Below are positions 17,022 to 26,092 of a stretch of 58,922 nucleotides of DNA, one piece after another; within the stretch, counting starts at the first letter, position 1; the number at the start of each line of letters is the position of its first letter. The notes beneath the pieces were generated by a model. The model searched no databases, was not told the origin of the DNA, and worked only from the letters and a program-made list of their open reading frames with translations. Made by a program: the position numbers and the translations under genes. Source of the stretch: Desulfobulbaceae bacterium UBA5611 (GTDB lineage: Bacteria; Desulfobacterota; Desulfobulbia; Desulfobulbales; Desulfocapsaceae); assembly GCA_002424635.1 (NCBI GenBank), contig DIKT01000051.1, positions 8,097 through 67,018 of the forward strand, in the 5' to 3' direction.

Positions 17022-20000
17022 TCAGTAATATTGCTCCACTGCCTGCCATTGTTGATCAAGCTTTTTGGCTGATACCTGAGGTCCGTCCTGTATTTCCGGG
17101 GCAAACAGGGTAATTCTAAACCGGCTGATCATCTCCTGATACTTTTTCAATTCCTGCAGACACTCTGGGGATAGATCCTGTGCTTTTCGTTGAATGGTTT
17201 GCAGATTGTGTAAATGAGGTCGGAGCTGACTGGCCTTCAGCTCATCTTTTGCTTGATCCACATAGGCTCGTTCCACCCGGATCATCAGGGCCTTCATCTC
17301 TTTATCACCCCTTTGTATCTCTGCCAGCTCTTTAGTCTCCAGAAAATTCAGGGGCAGAATCTCGGCCAGCAGTTGTTCGTAATTATCAAAGCGTTCAGGC
17401 ACATAGGAATGGCATTTGCGAGCCAGATCGCCGAAGCGCTTAATATGGGCCGTGACCTCCCGCCGTTGTCGGAGGGTGGTCATGATGGTATCACAGATGA
17501 GTCTGCCGGTCGCATAAAAATCTTGTTTTTTTACCCGGGCTATATTCTCCAGGAATTGTGCCTGCTCAGGAATAGAGCCGGCGGCCGTGTTAAAAAGCGC
17601 CGTCATGATAAAAAAGAGGATGGCGTTGGTCGCCTTGGACCGTTCGCCGAGACCATGGATGAGCCAGGATGATGATGGCCCTGACAGGCTGGTGGTACAA
17701 TATTTTTTTAAAGACTTGTACTGTTCGGCCACCTGTAATTGATAAAGGAAATTGAGACCTTCCTGATTTCGGAGGGCGGCCTGGGCCTGGTTAGTCACAA
17801 ATTCTATCGCGACCCCGCCGCGATCTCTGAGCGGTATTAAGGCCGGAAAGAGAGAACCGCACATCTCATTCTCCGGGCTTAATAATGCCAGCGATGGCGG
17901 CAGGCCGGCAAAATCCCAAGTCGTGAAGAACCGCTCTTCCCATGATTTTCTGGTCTTCCGGTCCTGAGCGCTCAGCTGAGCTGTAGAAACACTGGGGCCC
18001 GCCTGATGACGTCCTTCTCGCAGCCGGGCCAGAGATCTGCCGACGGCCACTACTTTTGTTGATTGGTCAAAGAGCAGAAAACGCAGGCTCAGATGGGGCG
18101 GCAGTTCGGTCGGCCAGTCACTACGGGTGATGGTTCGGCGGAAAAATTTGAGAATGGAGCGCTCCAGGGCCTGCAGGAGCGATCCTTTGTACATGTCCAG
18201 ATCATCAAGGACCATGTCCACAGTGCTATTTAGGGGAATAAGATGTTTGCGGATGGTCTTGGGCAGTCCTTTCAGTAAAAGGGTGATTTTTTCCTTCAGC
18301 AGGCCAGGCACCAGCCACTCAAAGAAGGGTTCTTGCAGGGTATCGATCATATCCAGCGGGATGCGTATGGTCACGCCGTCATCCTCGGCTCCGGGAGCAA
18401 AGTGATATTCCAGCCTGAACTGCATGGAACCGACTGTCAGCAGAGGGGGAAAATCACTGAGTTCCCGATCTTCCGGTCGCCGGTTCAAGATATCGGCCTC
18501 GCTCATGATCAGCAGCTGTTGGTCTTTCTGTCTCTGCAGAAAACGGTTCAGGGTAAAACGGTCATAAACATGAGCCGGGATCCGTTGTTCATAAAAGCCA
18601 TACAGGGTATGGTCGTCGACCACGATATCTCGTTTGCGTAATCGTTCCTCAGTGTCTTGCCACTCTTGCAGCAGCAGCTGATTTTTCTTGAGAAAGGGAA
18701 AAGGACCATCGAGTTCGCCGCCGATCAGGGCCGAGTGGATAAAGATCTGCCGGGCCTCTTCCTGATTTTTGGGGTCAATTCTCCCGTAGTTGACCTTGCG
18801 GCCGGCCACAATGACCAGCCCGAAGAGAGTGACTTTTTCATCGGCAATAACCTGTCCTGATTTTTTATGCCAGCGGGGCGCCGACCATGAGCGTTTACAT
18901 AGGGTGCCACCCAGATGTTCCAGCCATTCCTGGTCAATGGCGGCGACTGTGATGGCGTAGAGTCTGGTGGTCTCCATAAAGGAGGCGGCTATAATCCATG
19001 GGCTCCCGGCCTGGCTGGCAGTCGTTCCACTCGAACGGTCCTGGCCTTCCCCTTTTTTTTTGGCCAGATGCGAACCAGGAAAAATCATGACCTCATTGCC
19101 GCCACCGCCCAGATAAAGCCTCTCTTTTTGTTTGACGGCGATATTACGGAGAAAACCGGTACAGAGGGACTGATGGATGGCCGCATAGGAAGCAGGGCTG
19201 GTATTGTCGTTGAAGCCGGTGTGACGGGCCAGAATGCGATCAAGTTGTTCATAGAGATCCAGCCATTCGCGCATCCTCTGGAAAGACAGAAAATGACTGG
19301 CACAGAATTTTTTCAGGCGACTCCATGATTTGGTCTGGATCTGGACATCATGGAAGAGATCCCAGATTTTGAGCAGGGAGAGAAAATCAGATTCCTGATG
19401 AAAAAATTGCCGATGGGCCTTATCTGCTTCCAGGGCGCGCTCAGCCGGTCTGACCCGCGGATCAGGAATGGCCAGGGCCGCGGCAATGACCTTGATCTCG
19501 CGGAGGCAGTTATTCTCCTGGGCGGCCAGGATAATACGGGAGATGCAGGGGTCGATGGGCAGGGCGGCCATAATCCGGCCATAGCTGGTCAGCTTGCCTT
19601 TCTCATCAATAGCCCCCAGTTCGGTCAGCAGTTTGTAGCCATCCCGGATGGTGTTGCTGTGCGGCGGTTCCATAAAGGGAAAGGCATACGGGTCGCCGAG
19701 ATGGAAGGCGATCATCTGCAGGATAACCTCGGCCAGATTGGCCCGTTTGATCTCAGGGGCAGTGAACTCCTCGCGGCCCAGATAATCTTCTTCGGAAAAA
19801 AGACGGACACAGATGCCGGGGCCGGTCCGTCCACAGCGACCCTTGCGCTGGTCACAGCTGGCCCGTGATATCCTGGTGATGGGCAGGCTGATGGTCTTGG
19901 CCCGGACATTATACTGGGAGATCCGGGCCAGACCCGAATCGACCACATATCTGATCCCCGGCACGGTGATGGAGGTCTCGGCGATATTGGTGGCCACGAC

Positions 20001-20924
20001 AATCTTATACTGTTTGTACTGTTGAAAGATCCGACGCTGATCTGCCCCCTGAAGACGACCAAACATGGGCAGGATGATGGCGTCCGGTGTTTTTTTGGCC
20101 AGCAGGGTGCAGCAGGTGCGGATGTCGCGCTCGGTGGGCAGAAAGATCAGGGTGTCCCGAGGGCCATTGAGTTGATAGAGATCAAGTACGGCCTGCACGC
20201 AGTGATCGATATAGTCTTCTTTATCAGCCAGGGTCGGCTCGGCCATCGGCTGATAACGGACCTCCACCGGATACGTCCTACCGGCAATGGTGAGCACCGG
20301 GGCATTGTCAAAATGCCGGGCAAAGACGGCAGTGTCGATGGTGGCGCTGGTGATTATCAATTTAAGATCCGGCCGCTTCGGTAGCAGGTTCTTGAGAAAG
20401 CCCAGGAGGAAATCGATATTGAGACTTCGTTCATGGGCCTCATCAATGATGATCACCCCGTATTTTCGAAGCAGGGGATCATTCCTGGTCTCAGCCAGCA
20501 GTACCCCGTCGGTCATGAATTTGATTCTGGTATCACTGTTGGTCTGGTCATGGAAACGGATCTTGTAACCAACCAGCCCGCCATTTTTGCTGCTTGCTTC
20601 CAGCTCCTCGCTGACCCGTTCCGCCACAGACACCGCAGCCACCCGGCGGGGCTGGGTACAGCCGATGACCAGGGATGGTCGAGTGTCGCCCGCGCCAGGG
20701 ATGGAAGAAGAGCGACCGATGACCAGGGATGGTCGAGTGTCGCCCGCTGCATGGCTGAGTTTATTATGGACCAGCTCAAGTTCCAGACAGAATTGCGGCA
20801 GCTGGGTGGTTTTTCCCGAGCCGGTATCGCCGGCAATAATGATAGTCTGGTGAGTTTGTAAGGCCGCCTGGATCTCAGACTTATGATTCAGAATAGGCAG
20901 GTAATTGGTAACATCTATCGTCAT
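17022..20924 (-). CDS. hrpA: ATP-dependent RNA helicase HrpA
   Basis: The 1300-residue DEAH-box helicase has the full HrpA length. Walker A GDTGSGKTTQLPQF is near residues 32-45, then DEAH in IIIDEAHERSLN, SATID, TNIAETSITV and the QRKGRCGRTGPG motif VI. Helicase-associated, OB-like and long HrpA-specific C-terminal regions follow. HrpA has been linked to mRNA processing and to rescuing stalled ribosomes. Oddly, about 35 residues after motif I (about 52-87) contain a tandem duplication of GDTRPSLVIG, encoded by two 32-bp repeats. The C-terminal codons are duplicated beyond the stop, around a MITE-like element. The start ATG lacks a clear ribosome site. Confidence 0.93.
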   Translation of the reverse strand: MTIDVTNYLPILNHKSEIQAALQTHQTIIIAGDTGSGKTTQLPQFCLELELVHNKLSHAAGDTRPSLVIGRSSSIPGAGDTRPSLVIGCTQPRRVAAVSVAERVSEELEASSKNGGLVGYKIRFHDQTNSDTRIKFMTDGVLLAETRNDPLLRKYGVIIIDEAHERSLNIDFLLGFLKNLLPKRPDLKLIITSATIDTAVFARHFDNAPVLTIAGRTYPVEVRYQPMAEPTLADKEDYIDHCVQAVLDLYQLNGPRDTLIFLPTERDIRTCCTLLAKKTPDAIILPMFGRLQGADQRRIFQQYKQYKIVVATNIAETSITVPGIRYVVDSGLARISQYNVRAKTISLPITRISRASCDQRKGRCGRTGPGICVRLFSEEDYLGREEFTAPEIKRANLAEVILQMIAFHLGDPYAFPFMEPPHSNTIRDGYKLLTELGAIDEKGKLTSYGRIMAALPIDPCISRIILAAQENNCLREIKVIAAALAIPDPRVRPAERALEADKAHRQFFHQESDFLSLLKIWDLFHDVQIQTKSWSRLKKFCASHFLSFQRMREWLDLYEQLDRILARHTGFNDNTSPASYAAIHQSLCTGFLRNIAVKQKERLYLGGGGNEVMIFPGSHLAKKKGEGQDRSSGTTASQAGSPWIIAASFMETTRLYAITVAAIDQEWLEHLGGTLCKRSWSAPRWHKKSGQVIADEKVTLFGLVIVAGRKVNYGRIDPKNQEEARQIFIHSALIGGELDGPFPFLKKNQLLLQEWQDTEERLRKRDIVVDDHTLYGFYEQRIPAHVYDRFTLNRFLQRQKDQQLLIMSEADILNRRPEDRELSDFPPLLTVGSMQFRLEYHFAPGAEDDGVTIRIPLDMIDTLQEPFFEWLVPGLLKEKITLLLKGLPKTIRKHLIPLNSTVDMVLDDLDMYKGSLLQALERSILKFFRRTITRSDWPTELPPHLSLRFLLFDQSTKVVAVGRSLARLREGRHQAGPSVSTAQLSAQDRKTRKSWEERFFTTWDFAGLPPSLALLSPENEMCGSLFPALIPLRDRGGVAIEFVTNQAQAALRNQEGLNFLYQLQVAEQYKSLKKYCTTSLSGPSSSWLIHGLGERSKATNAILFFIMTALFNTAAGSIPEQAQFLENIARVKKQDFYATGRLICDTIMTTLRQRREVTAHIKRFGDLARKCHSYVPERFDNYEQLLAEILPLNFLETKELAEIQRGDKEMKALMIRVERAYVDQAKDELKASQLRPHLHNLQTIQRKAQDLSPECLQELKKYQEMISRFRITLFAPEIQDGPQVSAKKLDQQWQAVEQYY
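17039..17063. repeat. Imperfect 25-bp repeat of the hrpA 3' end, right copy
   Basis: This copy lies inside hrpA and encodes its last residues around KLDQQWQA. It pairs with 16850-16874 on the other side of the element. Confidence 0.65.
20662..20693. repeat. In-frame 32-bp palindromic repeat in hrpA, copy 1
   Basis: This 32-bp unit is identical to the one at 20716-20747, 54 bp (18 codons) away. Its core TGACCA-GGGA-TGGTCG is an imperfect palindrome. On the minus strand it encodes GDTRPSLVIG. Confidence 0.85.
20716..20747. repeat. In-frame 32-bp palindromic repeat in hrpA, copy 2
   Basis: Identical second copy. The 54-bp period keeps the reading frame, so HrpA carries GDTRPSLVIG twice just after helicase motif I. 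Confidence 0.85.
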
Positions 20925-21090
20925 GGAGGGATGGTTGATCTGTTGATTCTATGTTATATCTGAAAAATTGAGGTGGATAAGATCTAATCTTCATTGTTAG
21001 ACTTAACCTTTACAGGCTAAACATATATACTCTAAATAACTTGAGCAATATAACATTTTCATCGACAACCATGAAAGAGGAGAAAATCAT

Positions 21091-21963
21091 ATGAAGGTCC
21101 GAAAGGCAGTGATTCCGGTAGCTGGCTTGGGAACCAGGTTTTTACCTGCCACCAAGGCCATTCCCAAGGAGATGCTCACAGTTGTGGATCGGCCAACTAT
21201 CCAGTATATCGTGGAAGAAGCGGTGGCCTCCGGCATAGAGCAGGTTATTTTTGTGACCAGTGCCGGCAAGTCAGCTATTGAAAATCATTTTGATTATGAC
21301 TTTCATCTTGATCATGTGTTGAAAGAAAAAAAGAAGATCATTCTGGGAGAAGAGCTGAATAATATCTCCAATCTCATCGATATCGTCTCTGTGCGCCAGA
21401 AGAAGCCATTAGGTCTGGGACATGCCATCTGGACTGCCCGGCATGTGGTGGGTGACGAGCCGTTCATGGTGATGTTGGGGGATGATCTGGTCTTAAGCAA
21501 AACGCCCTGTGCCAAGCAGATGCTGGATCTCTTTGATGAGGTCCAGGGTCCTATTGTCGCCGTGCAGCGGGTACCGGAGGATCAAACTTTTCAGTATGGT
21601 ATTGTCGAGGGCGATCCGATGGAGAGCGCGCGGACGCACCGAGTAAGGAGGATGATTGAAAAACCAGCCCCAGGCACAACGGATTCTGATATGGCTATCA
21701 TTGGTCGCTATATTCTCATGCCTGAAATTTTTTACCTTCTGGAAAAAACCACGCCCGGACATGGCGGTGAAATTCAGTTGACCGATGCCTTGCAGGCCCT
21801 TGGCAAAAAACGGGAGATGTATGCCTATGAATTCCAAGGTACCCGTTATGATGCCGGTGACAAGATGGGATACCTGAAGGCGATCCTGGCCTATGGTATG
21901 ATCCATAATAAACTTGGTGCCGAGCTGAAGGTCCATATCAAGGAGTTGGCTGCCAGTCTATGA
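21091..21963 (+). CDS. galU: UTP-glucose-1-phosphate uridylyltransferase
   Basis: The 290-residue enzyme makes UDP-glucose from UTP and glucose-1-phosphate. It shows VAGLGTRFLPATKAIPKEML (nucleotide binding), IQYIVEEAVASGIEQVIFVT, the LGLGHAIWTAR and MLGDDLV motifs and GEIQLTDALQ. GAGGAG precedes the ATG. It overlaps the priA start by 4 bp. Together with Ugd it supplies UDP-glucuronate for surface polysaccharides. Confidence 0.95.
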   Translation: MKVRKAVIPVAGLGTRFLPATKAIPKEMLTVVDRPTIQYIVEEAVASGIEQVIFVTSAGKSAIENHFDYDFHLDHVLKEKKKIILGEELNNISNLIDIVSVRQKKPLGLGHAIWTARHVVGDEPFMVMLGDDLVLSKTPCAKQMLDLFDEVQGPIVAVQRVPEDQTFQYGIVEGDPMESARTHRVRRMIEKPAPGTTDSDMAIIGRYILMPEIFYLLEKTTPGHGGEIQLTDALQALGKKREMYAYEFQGTRYDAGDKMGYLKAILAYGMIHNKLGAELKVHIKELAASL

Positions 21964-24506
21964 TGCGTCTGGAGGTGGCGGTAGCTGCGCCCTTATGGCA
22001 GACCCTCACCTATTTGTTTGATGATGACTCCGGTCTGATTCCAGTTGGCAGGAGGGTTTTGGTGCCTCTTGGCAGACGGAAGGTCACCGGTTATGTATTA
22101 GGCCTACTGCCAGAGGAAAAGGTCGGTTATAAGTTGCGCTCTGTGCTGGAACTTCTGGATCAGGAACCATTGTTTCCGGTTAATATGGTTCCTTTTTTTC
22201 GGTGGGTGGCTCAATATTACCATTATCCTCTGGGCGAGGTCATTAAGACGGCCTTGCCCGGCGGTCTTACTCCCCGCAGCGGCAAACGGCTGCATCTAAC
22301 CGAACAGGGCCGGAATAATCTCCAGCAGAGCCTGCAGGCAAAAGACATCGTGGAACCGGAGTGGTTGCTCTCCCTTACTGACAAAGGATCTGTGTCTGCT
22401 GCTGAAACACTGAAGATTTTAGCGCGGCCAAGTTGGAAAAAAATAATTTCTACCTGGCAGGAACAAGGGTTTATTGAAGTCAGAGAAGTATTTATCGGCA
22501 ATGATGCCCGTCTGAAACAGGAGATATGTTATAAAATTGTCGCCCATCTGTCACTTCCTGTCTGCCCTAATTCTAACCCTTCCAAGGATGAAATTGTAAC
22601 CTTTGGACGGGCCCTGCCGGAAGGTCTTAGCCTGGCACTATCATTCTCCCAGATCAAGACTCTTTATTTTTTACATTGCCTGACGGACAGCGGCAAAAGA
22701 TTGAATGTGCCCGCCAAGGAGCTGCATCAAGCCTACAGTGGTGCGGCCAAGGCCCTGCCCTTTCTGCTGGAGCAGGGGCTGGTAAGCCGGGTTGAACAAC
22801 GTATTTTCCGCAATCCTTACGGCGAACAGCTCTCCTGGTTTCCTCAGCCTGAGATCCTGACTGAGGAACAGCAACAAGTTCTGAACAGCCTCATTCCTGC
22901 CATCCAAAACAAGCAATTCATTACCTTCCTCCTCCATGGCGTGACTGGCTGCGGTAAAACCGAGGTCTATCTGCGGGCAGCCGAGGCAACTCTGGCCAGT
23001 GGGCGTGATGTGTTGGTGCTGGTTCCGGAAATTGCCTTGGCCACCCAGTTGGAAGCCCATTTTGTTTCCCGTTTTGGCGAGAAAGTTCTGCTGTTGCATA
23101 GCGGTCTGTCCATAGGTGAACGTTTTGACCAGTGGAGCCTGGCTGCCGGAGGACCTGATATGGTCTCACCCCAGATTGTGATCGGGGCCAGATCGGCAGT
23201 CTTTGCTCCATTGCGGGATCCCGGACTGATTGTGGTGGATGAAGAACATGACAGCGGCTTCAAGCAGGATGATGGCCTGTGTTATAATGGCCGTGACCTG
23301 GCGATATTGCGGGCCAGGTTGAATAATGGGGTTGTTCTGCTGGGCTCGGCTACTCCGTCGGTGACCAGTTATTATCATAGCCGGCAAGGCAAATATTCTT
23401 TGCTGACCATGGCCAAGCGGGTGCAGGAGCGTTCCTTGCCGGCCATCTCCCTTGTTGATCTGCGTGATAAATCTCAAAAGGATTATGGCCTGGCACTGGG
23501 CAAGAAATTGCAGCAAGGATTACGGGAGACCCTGGCCCAAGGCAAACAGAGTCTGCTTTTATTAAACAGAAGGGGATTTGCCTCGGTTTATTTGTGCCAG
23601 GATTGCGGCAAGCCTGTCGAGTGCAGTCATTGTCATATCTCGCTTACTTTCCACAAAGGTAAAAAACAACTGATCTGTCATTATTGTGGATTTTCGCTGA
23701 CCAGCAGTCAGCTCTGTTCCGGATGTCACTCTGAAAAATTGGTGCCGGTTGGCTTTGGCACCGAACGTCTTGAGCAGGAGGTACGGGAGCTATTGCCTGC
23801 GGCCAGGATAGCGCGGCTCGATTCTGATACCGCTGCTGATCGCAAGAAATTTCTCCAAATTTTAAAGGACATGCACAATCGGGAGATTGATATCCTGATC
23901 GGCACCCAGATGATTGCCAAAGGCCATGATTTTCCAGAAGTCACGTTAGTAGGGGTGGTCTGGGCTGATGGCGGCCTCAGTATGCCGGATTTCAGGGCGG
24001 CCGAGCGCACCTATCAGCTGTTATCCCAGGTCAGCGGCCGGGCAGGGCGGGGCAGTAGCCAGGGACGAGTGATTATTCAAACCTTGAGGCCTGATCATTA
24101 TGCAGTAGCCCTGGCCCAGCGGCATGCCTATGCCGAGATGTACGAGCAGGAGATGATGATCCGCCGGCAACCGGCTTTTCCGCCCTTTCTGCGCATGATC
24201 AATATACATATTCAGGGGAGCCGGGATCAAGACGTATGTAAGACCGCCGGTAATATTGTGACGATGTGCCGGACCTATACCCAAACATCGGCTGTTACGA
24301 CGAAGCGTCGGCTGGTAGAAATCCTGGGCCCGGCACCGTCACCACTGGACAGGCTACGTGACTGTTATCGCTGGCAGGTGCTGCTGAAAAGCGACTGCCA
24401 GGATGATCTCCATGCCGTCTGTCAGCAGGTGATAATGCGGCAAGTTGATCTGACGGTAGGTGATAGTAGAATTACGGTTGATGTTGATCCCGAGAATATG
24501 ATGTAA
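21960..24506 (+). CDS. priA: Primosomal protein N' (replication restart helicase PriA)
   Basis: The 848-residue superfamily 2 helicase restarts collapsed replication forks. The N-terminal DNA-binding domain (VAAPLWQTLTYLFDD...VPLGRRKVTGYVLG) is followed by Walker A GVTGCGKTEVYL, the DEEH box in VVDEEHDSGFKQD, and LLNRRGFA. The zinc-binding cysteine cluster comes next (CQDCGKPVECSHC, CHYCG, CSGC), then GTQMIAKGHDFP and SGRAGRG. All cysteines expected for two zinc sites are visible. The start ATG overlaps the galU stop, and a second ATG is adjacent at 21963. Confidence 0.95.
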   Translation: MMRLEVAVAAPLWQTLTYLFDDDSGLIPVGRRVLVPLGRRKVTGYVLGLLPEEKVGYKLRSVLELLDQEPLFPVNMVPFFRWVAQYYHYPLGEVIKTALPGGLTPRSGKRLHLTEQGRNNLQQSLQAKDIVEPEWLLSLTDKGSVSAAETLKILARPSWKKIISTWQEQGFIEVREVFIGNDARLKQEICYKIVAHLSLPVCPNSNPSKDEIVTFGRALPEGLSLALSFSQIKTLYFLHCLTDSGKRLNVPAKELHQAYSGAAKALPFLLEQGLVSRVEQRIFRNPYGEQLSWFPQPEILTEEQQQVLNSLIPAIQNKQFITFLLHGVTGCGKTEVYLRAAEATLASGRDVLVLVPEIALATQLEAHFVSRFGEKVLLLHSGLSIGERFDQWSLAAGGPDMVSPQIVIGARSAVFAPLRDPGLIVVDEEHDSGFKQDDGLCYNGRDLAILRARLNNGVVLLGSATPSVTSYYHSRQGKYSLLTMAKRVQERSLPAISLVDLRDKSQKDYGLALGKKLQQGLRETLAQGKQSLLLLNRRGFASVYLCQDCGKPVECSHCHISLTFHKGKKQLICHYCGFSLTSSQLCSGCHSEKLVPVGFGTERLEQEVRELLPAARIARLDSDTAADRKKFLQILKDMHNREIDILIGTQMIAKGHDFPEVTLVGVVWADGGLSMPDFRAAERTYQLLSQVSGRAGRGSSQGRVIIQTLRPDHYAVALAQRHAYAEMYEQEMMIRRQPAFPPFLRMINIHIQGSRDQDVCKTAGNIVTMCRTYTQTSAVTTKRRLVEILGPAPSPLDRLRDCYRWQVLLKSDCQDDLHAVCQQVIMRQVDLTVGDSRITVDVDPENMM

Positions 24507-24818
24507 TTAAAAAAGATGTCATCTTGGTCATTGTTCAAATAATTTACCATTAGAGTTTATCTCCTGACAAAATCTACAGAAAGTATCAGATACGATAAAT
24601 TTTGAGATATCACCAGACTACTCATTCTCTCACAATATAATTTGAATGAGTTTCACAATCTCATCTTGCACCGTTACCAGACTCTAAATTAAGTGCAAGC
24701 CAGGTAGAAATTGTATTACTAGGTATCAGAGATGGCGCTATTATTTTTTCCTGTAATTAGCCTTCCTTATGGATGCTCGTGAATAATAATGAACTTTCAA
24801 ATAACCTCTTCTGTTGTT
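24507..24818. other. Intergenic region after priA
   Basis: These 312 A/T-rich bases separate convergent priA and the small membrane protein gene. I see no convincing gene, terminator or promoter. Confidence 0.5.
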
Positions 24819-25097
24819 TCAGACTAGCAGACGAGGACGCTTCGCCTGCTGGTGTCGCTTCTGCTCAAGTCGTTTTGTCTCGGCATGAGACAGCCGCTTT
24901 TTATCTATCTTTTCATTTGCCTCCCATCCTTCTCCAAGAAGGTCAGATAGATGAAAGAAACAGTACCAATCTTCTCTTTTGGCCTGCTTGCTTCCTTTAC
25001 GGTAAATTCCTTTTCCAAAACGGTCAACGGCTGTGAACAACAGGTGGAAGGCCCCAATAGTTCCTACGGACGCTGCAAATACTGTTAATGGTTCCAT
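24819..25097 (-). CDS. Small membrane protein of unknown function
   Basis: The 92-residue product starts MEPLTVFAASVGTIGAFHLL, a single N-terminal membrane helix. A basic, charged cytoplasmic tail follows (KGSKQAKRED, KIDKKRLSHAETKRLEQKRH). I do not recognise the family. GGAG lies about six bases before the ATG at 25097. It begins 23 bp after the universal-stress gene and is therefore probably its operon partner, last in the putative stress regulon. A membrane tether for the stress protein is a possible but unproven role. Confidence 0.6.
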   Translation of the reverse strand: MEPLTVFAASVGTIGAFHLLFTAVDRFGKGIYRKGSKQAKREDWYCFFHLSDLLGEGWEANEKIDKKRLSHAETKRLEQKRHQQAKRPRLLV

Positions 25098-25120
25098 ACT
25101 ATTCTCCATTATGGAAATAA

Positions 25121-25675
25121 TTATACACGTGAACAACGAAGGTCATAAACCGGAACATGGACACGTTCCTGGTCTATTCTCACCGCATCTTTATCAGGCT
25201 TGCTTAATACATAGCGAATACCTGCATCAGCGGCGCTTACACGGGCAATGGCCTCTTCGGGATCACTGATATCCATGATATGCTCAACCTTAATTCCACA
25301 AGCCAAGGCCTGGGCTGTAAATTTGGCAACATTCATCCTGGCCATCTCCATGAAGCGATCACTTTCTCTGGTCCTTCTTTCACCTGTAAACTGTAACGGC
25401 TTCTCTGTTACATCAAGGGCGATGATTTCACAGTCAAGTCGCTGAGCCATTTTCATCGCATAGTCTGTGACCTGGGTCATATAGTCCCCGTCCTGGACCA
25501 TTAGGACCTTTGTCGGGGCGCTTCCCTGTTCTATCATTCTGGCAAGGACACTGGCTGCTGCAGACTGATTACCGGCTGCCATTCCTTCCATATCCACAGA
25601 TACGACTTTGACCTTTTTAACAGTGACTTGTTTATTCTTTTTCATTCCCAATGTGAGCCAATCTGTAAATCCCAT
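25121..25675 (-). CDS. Universal stress protein family
   Basis: The 184-residue protein has a UspA-like alpha/beta core: VLMVQDGDYMTQVTDYAMKMAQRLDCEIIALDV, a variable charged loop, then FTAQALACGIKVEHIMDISDPEEAIARVS. The ATP-binding GxxGxxxGS motif of ATP-type Usp proteins is not visible, so it is probably the non-nucleotide type. About 35 basic residues precede the core. AGAGGAG precedes the ATG. It lies behind a candidate sigma-54 promoter and a pair of TTGCA-type palindromes shared with the transporter/kinase region 6 kb away. Confidence 0.75.
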   Translation of the reverse strand: MGFTDWLTLGMKKNKQVTVKKVKVVSVDMEGMAAGNQSAAASVLARMIEQGSAPTKVLMVQDGDYMTQVTDYAMKMAQRLDCEIIALDVTEKPLQFTGERRTRESDRFMEMARMNVAKFTAQALACGIKVEHIMDISDPEEAIARVSAADAGIRYVLSKPDKDAVRIDQERVHVPVYDLRCSRV

Positions 25676-25740
25676 GATGTTCTCCTCTCTATTGTAGGTG
25701 TATGTTACAATTTATTTGTTGTCCCTTTGCCCATCATTAA

Positions 25741-25756
25741 TGCACTTGCCATGCCA
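25741..25756 (-). promoter_or_regulatory. Candidate sigma-54 promoter of the stress-protein operon
   Basis: Read on the minus strand: TGGCATG-GCAA-GTGCA against consensus TGGCACG-N4-TTGCW. GG and GC are exactly ten bases apart. Predicted transcription start is near 25730, 50-60 bp before the start codon. Confidence 0.7.
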
Positions 25757-25968
25757 GACCAGTTAATGTTTTTTAATACTGAAAATACGGTAAGTTAGGC
25801 TAAAAGCGGATAATGAATGAGCTGCGGCTTATTGCAGCTTGTAACAACCACTCTCCCCCAATATCGGCAAAAAACAGCTTCCCGAACAACAGATAACAGC
25901 ACCTCAAATGCATAACATGCAGGAATCTAACACCATTTTTGGACAAGATTTTACAGAAGAGAGGAGAT

Positions 25969-25983
25969 GTTGCAGGATGTAAC
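25969..25983. promoter_or_regulatory. Activator palindrome, site 1
   Basis: GTTGCAGGATGTAAC is a 15-bp palindrome-like site (GTTGCA-N3-TGTAAC) about 215 bp upstream of the -24 element of the stress-protein promoter. The identical 15-mer recurs at 32286-32300 upstream of the SLC13 gene. Confidence 0.65.
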
Positions 25984-25986
25984 CAC

Positions 25987-26001
25987 GTAACAGAATGCAA
26001 C
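25987..26001. promoter_or_regulatory. Activator palindrome, site 2
   Basis: GTAACAGAATGCAAC is the same motif in inverted orientation (GTTGCA-N3-TGTTAC when reversed), centred 18 bp from site 1. Paired sites are typical of sigma-54 activator binding. Confidence 0.6.
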
Positions 26002-26036
26002 GAAAGAGATAGCAGAGGACAAGAAAAGAGGGAAAC

Positions 26037-26064
26037 AGGGCAGATATTATGGGATACCCGCCCT
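26037..26064 (-). terminator. Inverted repeat after the Lon-like gene
   Basis: AGGGC and GCCCT enclose GGGATACCC about 30-55 bp after the lon stop codon. The T-run is strong on the plus strand and weaker on the minus strand, so termination of the minus-strand lon transcript is only probable. Confidence 0.4.
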
Positions 26065-26092
26065 ATTTTTTTTATTTTTATAAAAAAACGGT

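Noticed and set aside
17022..20924. Several long open frames antisense to hrpA
   Set aside because: They lack ribosome sites and recognisable motifs and mirror the codon pattern of hrpA.
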